This document shows, piece by piece, positions 1 through 6,340 of a DNA stretch of 22,941 bases. Source of the stretch: a virus; the IMG/VR virus record IMGVR_UViG_3300020195_000168, positions 1 through 22,941 of that record, one strand, 5' to 3'. Position 1 is the first letter of the stretch; each line of letters opens with the position of its first letter. The translations under genes and the position numbers were made by a program. Under the pieces are notes generated by a model. The model was not told the origin of the DNA and made no database searches. It was given only the letters and a program-made list of their open reading frames with translations.

Positions 1-318
1 AGCCCCCACCCCCTGGCGATCGGCACCCATGCGGGCCACGACGCTCTGCGAACTGCGCTTTTGACGCTCACCAGGCACTGAGCACCCCTCTGCGAGCCCA
101 GCCTCGAACTGCGCTTTCTGGCAGACCACGCAATTCACGCAATTCACGCCCCTTCCGAGTTAGCCCGTTCTGTTTACATGTTTGCGGACGGTGCGAGCCC
201 CTATCGATCCGCCCACTAATTTCCCTATGTAGAGCCCTAAACAGCCCACTTCGTCGCAGCCTCCCGAAAGATGAGTTGTGTCCGGTTATAACGAAGCGGA
301 GGCGTCGATGGGGCACGT
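1..318. other. Left flank without a convincing gene; short direct repeats
   Basis: This stretch lies 3' of the integrase gene. It holds a 13-bp direct repeat CGAACTGCGCTTT at 49-61 and 105-117, and two adjacent copies of ACGCAATTC at 128-145. No tRNA fold is recognisable. A minus-strand reading frame (68-322) begins with a GTGA overlap on the integrase stop, but its arginine-rich translation resembles no family I know, so I do not call it. Repeats beside an integrase often are arm-type binding sites of attP, or mark a prophage end; that is inference. Confidence 0.5.
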
Positions 319-1335
319 TCACGGCTTGCCTAGCTGCTTCAGCAGGTCGGTGACGGGCGTCTTCATCTTGGAAAGTGGGTTTGCCCTGTCCGCTTCACGC
401 GTGAGCTTGCGCATGGCCGTGTGCGTGTAGATGGCCGTGCTCTTCGGATCCATGTGGCCCAGCAGCATCTGCGCCACGGAGTCGGGCACGTCCTCCTCCT
501 TCAGCTCGGTGCCGTATAGGTGGCGCATGGCATGCGGGTGCAGCTGCTCGAGCGCGATACCCTCGCGCGTGCCGTAGCGCAGGATCATCTCGTTCACCGA
601 TCGACGATTCAGCCGCCGGCGCTCGCCGTGGTACTCGTGCGGCGGGCAACTCCTGTTGCGCAGACTAATAAAGAGCACGCGATCGCCCGTCGGAAGGTCG
701 CGATCGATCGATTTCAGCTCCGGATGCTCGAGGTAGATCCTCAGCAACATGTCGGCCTCGCGCGGCACCGGCACCAGGCGCTCGCGATTGCCTTTCTCTT
801 TTACTCGAATGTTCAGTCGACGATGACCATCCATCGAATCCTCGAGCACGTCGCCCTGGTTCATCATCACCAGCCCGCTCACGCGGATCCCGCAGCCGGC
901 CAGGAGGCCCAGGATCGCGCCATCGCGCACGCCCTCGAAGGTGTTGAAGTTCGGCGCCCACATCAGTTTTTCGGCGTTGGCCAGCGTGATCACACGCGGC
1001 AGCCTTCGGCCGACGTCGGGGTACTCGATGCTCGCCGCGGGATTCCGATCGAGCAGCTTCGCCTGGTACAACCACTTGAAGAACTCGCGTACCGCAGCGA
1101 CGTAGGTGCGGCGGCCGCGGGGCCCGATCTGCAGCTGTTTGAACAGCCAGGCGCCTGTGAAGAGGTCGAGGTCCTCGCGGCCGAGCTCGAGCGGATCCCG
1201 ATCGCCGGCGAACTTCCCCAAGCGATCGAGCGCCAGGCGGTACGCCGACGCCGTGCGCTCAGCTCGGCCGCGGTTGTGGCGGAGCCATTGGAGGAATTCC
1301 TCGGCCAATTTCACGTAGCGCTCGGGGCCGGTCAC
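319..1335 (-). CDS. int: Tyrosine recombinase, XerC/D-like phage integrase
   Basis: This 338-aa protein is a full-length tyrosine recombinase, expected to cut and rejoin DNA through a 3'-phosphotyrosine during integration. The N-terminal part (about 1-100) fits a SAM-like core-binding domain. The catalytic part holds Arg151 (in CGIRVSG, where TGLR-E is more usual), Lys179 or Lys181 in a VKEKG hairpin, His268 and Arg271 in HAMRH, His294 in LLGHMD and nucleophile Tyr303 in AIYTH. So the full R-K-H-R-H-Y set is present. The start is a GTG preceded by a run of G that can serve as ribosome-binding site. It is the last gene of the leftward operon, separated from the primase by the CCGTGGAT-repeat region and next to a repeat-containing flank, which fits an integrase beside attP. 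A resolvase role cannot be excluded because a second recombinase lies at 11659-12318. Confidence 0.93.
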   Translation of the reverse strand: MTGPERYVKLAEEFLQWLRHNRGRAERTASAYRLALDRLGKFAGDRDPLELGREDLDLFTGAWLFKQLQIGPRGRRTYVAAVREFFKWLYQAKLLDRNPAASIEYPDVGRRLPRVITLANAEKLMWAPNFNTFEGVRDGAILGLLAGCGIRVSGLVMMNQGDVLEDSMDGHRRLNIRVKEKGNRERLVPVPREADMLLRIYLEHPELKSIDRDLPTGDRVLFISLRNRSCPPHEYHGERRRLNRRSVNEMILRYGTREGIALEQLHPHAMRHLYGTELKEEDVPDSVAQMLLGHMDPKSTAIYTHTAMRKLTREADRANPLSKMKTPVTDLLKQLGKP

Positions 1336-1357
1336 ACACCCCCCCAGGCAGAATTGA

Positions 1358-1626
1358 CCGTGGATCCGTGGATCACCTCACCAGCGAGAGCTAAGTGTCT
1401 GACGCTGGAAGGAAAAGCCATCCACGGGCATCCACGGGATTGTGCCTTTTGGGGGTGCAATTCCGTGGATGAAATTTTCACCGCATGCCGAAGTCCGTGG
1501 ATCGCGGTTTTGGCCGTGGCCCCTCTATTCTTCTTCTTTTTCTCTTTAAAAAGAGAGAGATATATAGAGAGGCTCGGCTCGATCGACGAAAGCACCGCCG
1601 TGGATAAACTGGGAGGTTCCGTGGAT
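1358..1626. repeat. Cluster of CCGTGGAT boxes, iteron-like
   Basis: Exact CCGTGGAT occurs at 1358-1365, 1366-1373 (head-to-tail), 1463-1470, 1495-1502, 1598-1605 and 1619-1626. The reverse complement ATCCACGG occurs at 1420-1427 and 1430-1437 (10-bp period). Related sites are GCCGTGGC near 1513 and GCGTGGAG near 1640. Eight exact 8-mers in 270 bp, in both orientations, is far above chance. They surround an AT-rich tract. Together with the neighbouring primase-helicase this resembles an iteron-type replication origin; arm-type sites for the adjacent integrase are the alternative. Confidence 0.75.
1522..1570. other. AT-rich polypyrimidine/polypurine hairpin tract
   Basis: A pyrimidine run (CTATTCTTCTTCTTTTTCTC) passes directly into an A/G run ending in GATATATAGAGAG. 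At its centre TCTCTTT (1541-1547) and AAAGAGA (1550-1556) form a perfect 7-bp inverted repeat with a 2-nt gap. It is one of the most AT-rich spots in the left half and sits inside the CCGTGGAT cluster, where an origin would have its DNA-unwinding element. That role is inferred. Confidence 0.45.
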
Positions 1627-1775
1627 ATTGAAGGCCAAAGCGTGGAGATTCGGGGTAAACCCGTGAGGCCCTTCCTCTCCAGCGTCAAGGGCTTAGGATA
1701 AGGTGGGCTTATTTTCCACCGGATTTCCGATCTCTCCCTGCCCCCCCGTTGCGAAAAGGCGACGCGGTGGCCTCC

Positions 1776-1792
1776 CCCCTTCAAGGAAGGGG
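1776..1792. other. G/C-rich hairpin downstream of the primase
   Basis: CCCCTTC (1776-1782) and GAAGGGG (1786-1792) are perfect complements with a 3-nt loop, about 50 nt past the primase stop in its direction of transcription. No T-run follows on the minus strand, so it is not a classical intrinsic terminator. It might slow transcription or protect the 3' end, or be a REP-like sequence. Confidence 0.3.
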
Positions 1793-1840
1793 TCTGCTCC
1801 GGCGGGTTTCCACTTTTGTGGGGGATGGGGGGGCGGACCA

Positions 1841-4621
1841 TCAGCGGAAGCCCGGGGGCAGCGGCATCTGACCCGTGGCCGGCCGCACGGCATACAGGCC
1901 GAACTTCTCCATCTTGGTGATCGACAGGGCACCCAGGTGCGACACGCGCCGGCCGGGGTTGCCGTAGCCGTCGCCGCCGATCGTGCGCTCATGGTGGTCG
2001 CCCAGCATCACCTCGGCGATCTCGAGTTGCTCCTTCAGCGCTGTGCTGCTCTTGATCGGCAGGCCGTTCCATTTCTCCCTCAGGGCCATCGTCGACGACA
2101 GGTGATCCATCACGTGCGCCGGCCGCACCAGCAGGCACTCTTCCTCGGCGCCGGCGGGCGTCCTGACGCTGTCCCACTTGAACGGGTGGCGGAAATTGTT
2201 CTGCGCGATCTCGCTCAGCAGCGTCTCCATGATCCATACCCAGGGCTGGCGATCGCCGCTGGTCTTCTCTATGTGCTTGTTCATCTGTGCCAGGGCATCG
2301 GCAGCAAACTGGCCTTCGGAGGGGGCGAGGCCCGTGAACTCGCACAGCAGCCTCCAGGCGACGATCAGCGCGGCGTAGTTGTGCGCCATCCTCACCGCGC
2401 CGTCGTCGGCGCCGGAGGCCCTGCAGGACGCCATGCAGCGGCGTTTCTCCTCGTCGAACAGTGCGTGAATCCGATCGCGTGTGAAGCCGGCCAGGAACTG
2501 CAGCCACTGCCGCACCGGAAACCGCGGCAGGTTGTGCGGCAGCATCTCGCCCTTGCCAGCGGCCGTGAGGCTCGTGGCCACGAGCTTGCCGATCAGCGAT
2601 CGCACCGGGACGTCTTCGCCCACCAGCAGCACCGGCGCGCAGATGAGGTACTGCGTCATCTCTGTGCCGCGGGCGGTCGTCGTGAACTGGTACGCCTCCT
2701 GCAGCATGCTCACCGCCTTGTCGATCACCACCTGGCCGCGCGCTGAGAGCTCCTCCCACCCGATCGGGTGCGACGTGTGCGAGATCGAGGTCAACAAACG
2801 GAACTCGGTCGTGAGGCTCTGCCCCGAGAACATCGTCATGGCCAGCGTGCGCTCGAGGTGCTTCGTCAGTGTCGACTTGCCGCTGCCTTTGGTCGCCTGC
2901 AGCGTCATGTGCGGCCAGAAGCCCAGCAGCGCCTTCAGGTGGCCGCCCAGGGCCCACACCAGTACCAGCGCGGCCGCATTGTTCTTGAACGTGCGCTGAT
3001 AGGCTTGGACGACATTGCGCGCGTCGGCCGCCGAGCCCGTCGGGAATGTGAGGTTGTGGTATGGGCACTGCTGCATCGGCAGCGTGAAGTAGCAGTCCGC
3101 GCCCTCGTTCACGATCAGCTTTCCGTCGCGCCAGGCCAGGCCCACGAAATTGATCGCTTTGCGCGCGCCGATATCGGCCGTGCGCTCAAGAATGTTCACC
3201 ATGCGGCGGAACGGCCCCTGCGTGAACACCGGCCCGAACTTGTTCCACACGTCGAGGTTGTGCAGTTTGTCGTCGTCGAGCACGCGCCTCGTGAGCGCCG
3301 CACCGTGCCGCGGCGATTGGACGCTCACCGCGAACATCACCCTGGGCTGGTCGTCGGGATCCCCGCTCATCGTGGCGCGCGCGCTCGCGATCGTGACACG
3401 CGAGATGCCGGCGACGCGAAAGCCGGCCAGGTTCTTGTTCTCTTCGTGCGAGCTGCCGTCGGCGTCGGTCTTCTTCACCACGAAGCTCATGAAGTCCGGC
3501 TTCACACGGTACCGGCCATACTCGGAATAGTCGTGCACCGGCAGCCACACGCGGGACTTGCGCGGCTTCGCCCCCTCCGGCAGCTGCCCGCCGTAGGGCT
3601 GGCCCGGGATCAGGCAATCCTCGATCAGTTTCAGCGTCGACTTCAGCTCGTCGAGCCCCTTGGCCTTGAGGATGTCGTTCACGTCGTTGTATTTCCAGCC
3701 CGACTGATCGACGAACAGCGCCGAGATATCCAGACTGGTCAGGATCTCGTGCAGCTGCCACGCGGCCTCGGGCCCGGCGCGGCGGCCCTTCTCGTCGGGC
3801 TCGTCATTGTCGAAGCACAGGATCACCTGCTTGCCTTGGAAAACGCGCCAGTCGATGCCGGCGATCGCTGACACCCCGCGCGTGGCGAACGCCGCCGTGA
3901 AGGGCATGTCGGCCGCTTCCACCGTCAACGCATTGATCGGCGACTCGACGACGTAGACCGTGTGCGCCGCCTGCAGGCGCTTCAGGTCCATGAACCATCC
4001 ATAGCCGTGCTTCTCGCCCTGCGCCTGCGTCTTGGTGCCACCGTTGAGCTTCGGGTCGAGGTAGCGCATGTCGACAGCCACCACGTGGTTCGGGTTCATC
4101 GATCGCACGATGAACGCGACGGCCGGCCCGCCGTGGCCATGCCCCCCCGGCTCGACCTTCACGCTATGCCAGTCATTGAAGCCGACCGTCTTCCGATCAA
4201 GCGCGTGGCGGATGGTGGCGGTCGGAATCCCGCGGCTCTGCAAGTACGTCATCGCACGGTCCAGCTGGTCGTAGCACTTGTCCGCAATGTACTCGGCCGT
4301 CGTCTTCTCGCGCCGCGGCTCGGCCGCGCCAGGCCTCTCCGGCTTGATGCCGAGGAAGTCGTGGAGCTGGCGCATCGCCTCGGCCACGTCGCAGCCGCGC
4401 ACGTGCATCACCAGGTCGATACAGCTGCCGTGCTTGTCGGCCGCGTGGTCCTTGAATGCCCAGCGTTGCTGCTTGTCCTTGTAGATCGAGAGCGATGGGT
4501 TCTGCTCGTCCGCTCCTGGTCGGAAATAATTTGCCTTTGCGCCTACACCGCGCTTTAAGCCGATCCAGTCGGCCAGGTCGTGAAGGTCGACCCTTTGTTT
4601 GATTTCTTCTGTCGTCGCCAT
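1841..4621 (-). CDS. Phage primase-helicase (Toprim domain plus P-loop ATPase)
   Basis: This 926-aa protein should prime and unwind DNA for phage replication. Residues about 1-95 align in layout with the DnaG zinc-binding start (adLADWIGLKR, NPSLSIY, then a region like the second half of the finger), but the usual C-H-C-C ligands are missing. The Toprim domain follows: YVVESPINAL (catalytic Glu226) and CFDNDEPDEKG (Asp271 and Asp273). After a linker, a P-loop ATPase has ATKGSGKST (about 576-584) and VLLVGED (about 665). The overall plan resembles the primase fused to DUF927-like or superfamily-3-like helicases of temperate phages. The ATG start gives the expected N-terminus but lacks a good Shine-Dalgarno; a 12-bp inverted repeat lies about 35 nt upstream. 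The CCGTGGAT cluster follows its stop and is a plausible origin for it. Confidence 0.88.
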   Translation of the reverse strand: MATTEEIKQRVDLHDLADWIGLKRGVGAKANYFRPGADEQNPSLSIYKDKQQRWAFKDHAADKHGSCIDLVMHVRGCDVAEAMRQLHDFLGIKPERPGAAEPRREKTTAEYIADKCYDQLDRAMTYLQSRGIPTATIRHALDRKTVGFNDWHSVKVEPGGHGHGGPAVAFIVRSMNPNHVVAVDMRYLDPKLNGGTKTQAQGEKHGYGWFMDLKRLQAAHTVYVVESPINALTVEAADMPFTAAFATRGVSAIAGIDWRVFQGKQVILCFDNDEPDEKGRRAGPEAAWQLHEILTSLDISALFVDQSGWKYNDVNDILKAKGLDELKSTLKLIEDCLIPGQPYGGQLPEGAKPRKSRVWLPVHDYSEYGRYRVKPDFMSFVVKKTDADGSSHEENKNLAGFRVAGISRVTIASARATMSGDPDDQPRVMFAVSVQSPRHGAALTRRVLDDDKLHNLDVWNKFGPVFTQGPFRRMVNILERTADIGARKAINFVGLAWRDGKLIVNEGADCYFTLPMQQCPYHNLTFPTGSAADARNVVQAYQRTFKNNAAALVLVWALGGHLKALLGFWPHMTLQATKGSGKSTLTKHLERTLAMTMFSGQSLTTEFRLLTSISHTSHPIGWEELSARGQVVIDKAVSMLQEAYQFTTTARGTEMTQYLICAPVLLVGEDVPVRSLIGKLVATSLTAAGKGEMLPHNLPRFPVRQWLQFLAGFTRDRIHALFDEEKRRCMASCRASGADDGAVRMAHNYAALIVAWRLLCEFTGLAPSEGQFAADALAQMNKHIEKTSGDRQPWVWIMETLLSEIAQNNFRHPFKWDSVRTPAGAEEECLLVRPAHVMDHLSSTMALREKWNGLPIKSSTALKEQLEIAEVMLGDHHERTIGGDGYGNPGRRVSHLGALSITKMEKFGLYAVRPATGQMPLPPGFR

Positions 4622-4654
4622 GGGTGGGGTGCCAATTGAATAACCGGGGCCTCC

Positions 4655-4690
4655 GCCCGAGCTCCCCGGGGAAAGGAAGGGAGCTCGGGC
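4655..4690. repeat. Perfect 12-bp inverted repeat before the primase
   Basis: GCCCGAGCTCCC (4655-4666) pairs perfectly with GGGAGCTCGGGC (4679-4690) across a 12-nt loop. It lies in the 117-bp gap between the 97-aa gene and the primase, 34 nt upstream of the primase start codon. No T-run follows, so it is not a standard terminator. It could be a protein-binding site, an mRNA stem affecting primase translation, or a processing site. Confidence 0.55.
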
Positions 4691-4738
4691 TCGGGCGGCA
4701 GGGATTTAGCCCTCTAATCCTGCGTTGGGCGTGTGCGG

Positions 4739-5032
4739 CTATAAGCCGAGCGGGGTCTGGATCTCCTCGATGCGTTGCTGTTTGCGAACTTCCTTCTCGC
4801 GCACGGCCGCTATCGCCGCGGTCTGCGCCCCCCGGAGATCCTTCACGCAGCGCAAGAGACGATTCGCGTTTGCTGTGCTCGAGGTGCAGCGGACATACGT
4901 CCGGTACGCCGTCCACACAGCCCGTCGCAACGGTGCGGGCACCATGCGGTAGTGGCGCACACACATGAGATGCGCCAGCGGGCACGCCTCGCTGCAGCCT
5001 TCGGCCGCGCACTCGTGCGTCTCGAGCTTCAC
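4739..5032 (-). CDS. Small Cys/His-rich phage protein (97 aa)
   Basis: Residues 8-27 have Cys8, Cys13, Cys17, Cys24 and His27 in the arrangement CxxxxCxxxC-LMCVRH, followed by the pattern VPaPLRRAVWtAYR. Short phage proteins of the form 'C-x-x-C, LMCxxHW, vP-lr-vw-y' are common beside replication genes; their function is generally unknown. The C-terminal third is charged and helical. I choose the GTG at 5032 because it makes a GTGA overlap with the upstream 46-aa gene; the frame is open further upstream to 5095. Zinc binding is inferred from the cysteine spacing. Confidence 0.72.
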   Translation of the reverse strand: MKLETHECAAEGCSEACPLAHLMCVRHYRMVPAPLRRAVWTAYRTYVRCTSSTANANRLLRCVKDLRGAQTAAIAAVREKEVRKQQRIEEIQTPLGL

Positions 5033-5169
5033 GCTGACGGCTTCAGGAAGAAAGTTCGCACCACCAGGTTCACCTCGAGGTGACACGACGAGCACTCGAC
5101 GGCGCCGGAGGTGCGGAGGAGGAACGTGCGCGTCCCGCAGGAGCAGCCATAGAATCGCTGGCCTTTCAC
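5029..5169 (-). CDS. 46-aa zinc-ribbon miniprotein
   Basis: A small frame begins with GTG in a GTGA overlap with the HNH gene stop and ends in a GTGA overlap with the next gene. Cys9-x-Cys11 and Cys26-x-x-Cys29 are spaced like the two knuckles of a zinc ribbon, with alternating hydrophobic residues between them. Such miniproteins usually bind nucleic acid or support another protein; no specific function can be given. It has no strong Shine-Dalgarno, so translation probably depends on coupling to the HNH gene. Confidence 0.6.
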   Translation of the reverse strand: MKGQRFYGCSCGTRTFLLRTSGAVECSSCHLEVNLVVRTFFLKPSA

Positions 5170-5585
5170 GTCTTGTCCATGAAGTGATAGCGCACCGTGC
5201 CGCCGGCGCGGATTGCCGAGCTCGCGGTTGCCGTGAGCAGCCGGCCTCGAGGATCCCTGAGGTGCTTCTGGTTCTTGCGGCGGTTGAGCTCGGCGCGCGC
5301 GAGCAGCTCGAGGTTGTCGATCCTGCTGTCAGTCTTGACGTCGTTCTTGTGCTTTAGCACCTGGCCGCGGCCGGGCTTCGGGTTGCCGGCCGACACCCAC
5401 ACCACCGTGTGCTCGTAGGCGTAGCCATTGGGGTCCGCCAACGGATGCCCGCGGCCGACGCGGATCCTGATGTAGCCCGTGCTCGCGACCATGCGATCGT
5501 TCCAGCGATGCTGCCGGTTCGCCTTCGGCTGTTTGCCGTGCGACGGCCGCCGCGCGGCTGGTAGGATTGGCTTGCTAGTACCCAT
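5166..5585 (-). CDS. HNH endonuclease
   Basis: This 139-aa protein carries an HNH/HNH_3-type fold: GYIRIRVGRGHP (about 37-48), then YEHTVVW with Glu58-His59, then VLKHKNDVKTDSRIDNLELL with His79, Asn81, Asp86 and Asn91, then Glu99. This is the usual order for phage and homing-type HNH nucleases with a beta-beta-alpha-metal site. The ATG at 5585 is chosen because GAGGTG lies 8-13 nt upstream; two in-frame GTG codons just before it are alternatives. It could be a selfish homing endonuclease or a nicking enzyme used in replication or packaging. There is no terminase nearby, so homing or a replication role is likelier. Confidence 0.85.
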   Translation of the reverse strand: MGTSKPILPAARRPSHGKQPKANRQHRWNDRMVASTGYIRIRVGRGHPLADPNGYAYEHTVVWVSAGNPKPGRGQVLKHKNDVKTDSRIDNLELLARAELNRRKNQKHLRDPRGRLLTATASSAIRAGGTVRYHFMDKT

Positions 5586-5609
5586 CACCACACCTCACAG
5601 GGAGTTCAC

Positions 5610-5807
5610 ATGCCACGCGAATCTTTCCGGGTTGCAAAAGACGTTTTGACGACGCTCGGGTTTTATCGGGAGCACTACGCGTCCGGCCCCGACTATCAGA
5701 CCCACAAAATGCACGTCGTCGGCATGCTTCGTAAGCTGGTTGAGAAGCCGACCGCCGATGTGAACTTTTTGACGGGCTTCGCAGACCTTCTAGAAAAGCA
5801 CGGCTGA
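5610..5807 (+). CDS. 65-aa hypothetical protein, lone plus-strand gene
   Basis: I do not recognise this protein. It begins at an ATG with an excellent AGGGAG Shine-Dalgarno 5 nt upstream and ends at 5807. The sequence is balanced, acidic/basic and mostly helical (VAKDVLTTLGFYREHY, then MHVVGMLRKLVEK, then FADLLEKHG), looks like a real folded protein and has lower GC at several codons than its neighbours. It points against all flanking early genes, diverging from the HNH gene only 24 bp away, so it needs its own promoter, which I could not identify. A prophage-expressed accessory ('moron') gene is a reasonable guess. Confidence 0.65.
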   Translation: MPRESFRVAKDVLTTLGFYREHYASGPDYQTHKMHVVGMLRKLVEKPTADVNFLTGFADLLEKHG

Positions 5808-5880
5808 CGGCCAGCCTCCGGCGCCAGCCCTCCGGCCAGGAAAGCGGGAACCTGGTCATTGGAGCCGTCCTTCCGGATCG

Positions 5881-6096
5881 TCAACCAGTGCCACGGACAG
5901 CGCTGTCGCGGTATTGAGGCTGCACGCGCACCTGGCGGTCGCCGGCGTCGAACGCGTCGAGCGCCTCCGGGCACGCGCTGCAGACACCCACGCGCGCGAT
6001 CGAATCAGTGCGCAGCCAGTGGCACGCCCGACCGCTGCCGGCATCGATGCACGCGTTCAGGTCGTCGCAGCCGCAGGCAATGCAGACCGAGACCAT
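5881..6096 (-). CDS. 71-aa Cys-rich, probably zinc-binding phage protein
   Basis: Cysteines at 5, 8, 10, 16, 25, 39 and 42 form [25 protein letters not shown]. This matches a widespread class of short phage proteins with the pattern C-x-x-CGC-x-D-x-x-AC, then ACxW, then CSxC, of unknown function. The ATG lies 2 nt after the stop of the Acb2/Tad1-like frame, so translation is probably coupled to it. The C-terminal 25 residues are polar and not recognisable. Several longer in-frame starts read through the upstream gene and are less likely. Confidence 0.7.
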   Translation of the reverse strand: MVSVCIACGCDDLNACIDAGSGRACHWLRTDSIARVGVCSACPEALDAFDAGDRQVRVQPQYRDSAVRGTG

Positions 6097-6098
6097 GC

Positions 6099-6337
6099 TC
6101 AGAATGACGTGGGCTTGGCGACTGCGCGGACGAGCACCATGAAGCCTTTCTGCAGATCGGTTCGCCCGATCGCGACCCAGCGCGGATCCACGCCGGTCGG
6201 GTCTTCCTTGGCCGAAGCCGCGAGCTTGTTGCACAGAGCGCCACCGCGTTCGCCTTCTCTTTGATCTCGTTCATGAGGTCGATCTCGGCCTGCGTGAGAT
6301 CTCGATACCCGGTGATTTTCTGATGCTGGTTGTCCAT
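6099..6337 (-). pseudogene. Acb2/Tad1-like anti-CBASS/anti-Thoeris sponge, frameshifted
   Basis: The N-terminal frame reads [19 protein letters not shown], and the -1 frame continues as [20 protein letters not shown] with the ending AKPTSF. Together these are the two halves of the Acb2/Tad1 hairpin-domain family, small phage proteins that sequester cyclic nucleotide signals of CBASS (and in Tad1, Thoeris signals). The two frames join between about 6256 and 6233. One missing G in AAGGCG would restore an intact protein of about 80 aa, close to the family length. Start: ATG with GGGAG upstream, 3 nt after the multi-HTH gene stop. No slippery heptamer is visible, so a deletion or sequencing error is likelier than programmed frameshifting. 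Without the shift, the frame runs into an arginine/serine-rich tail ending at 6005. Confidence 0.82.
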
Positions 6338-6340
6338 TGA

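Larger units (their letters stand above)
1336..1840. other. Repeat-rich region between primase and integrase
   Basis: About 500 bp separate the primase stop from the integrase start, unusual in a genome where most genes overlap. It contains the CCGTGGAT boxes, an AT-rich hairpin tract and a G/C-rich hairpin, listed separately. A minus-strand frame of 169 codons (1332-1841) spans it exactly, starting in a TGATG overlap with the primase stop and ending in a GTGA overlap with the integrase start. Its translation is low-complexity, and the repeats fall in different frames and orientations, so I favour a DNA-level function. Confidence 0.6.

Noticed and set aside
68-322. 84-codon minus frame after the integrase
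   Set aside because: It starts in a GTGA overlap, but any TGA stop preceded by A, G or T gives such an overlap. The product is arginine-rich and unrecognisable.
520-1701. Long plus-strand frame (393 codons) across the integrase
   Set aside because: It is antisense to a complete tyrosine recombinase; the translation is His/Arg/Ala-rich without a motif, as expected from GC-rich antisense frames.
1703-2746. Plus-strand 347-codon frame across the end of the primase
   Set aside because: Antisense shadow of the primase; low-complexity His/Arg/Gln content and no start signal.
5696-5880. Minus-strand frame starting TTG after the 71-aa Cys-rich gene
   Set aside because: Most of it is antisense to the well-supported plus-strand 65-aa gene; no motif and only a TTGA overlap supports it.
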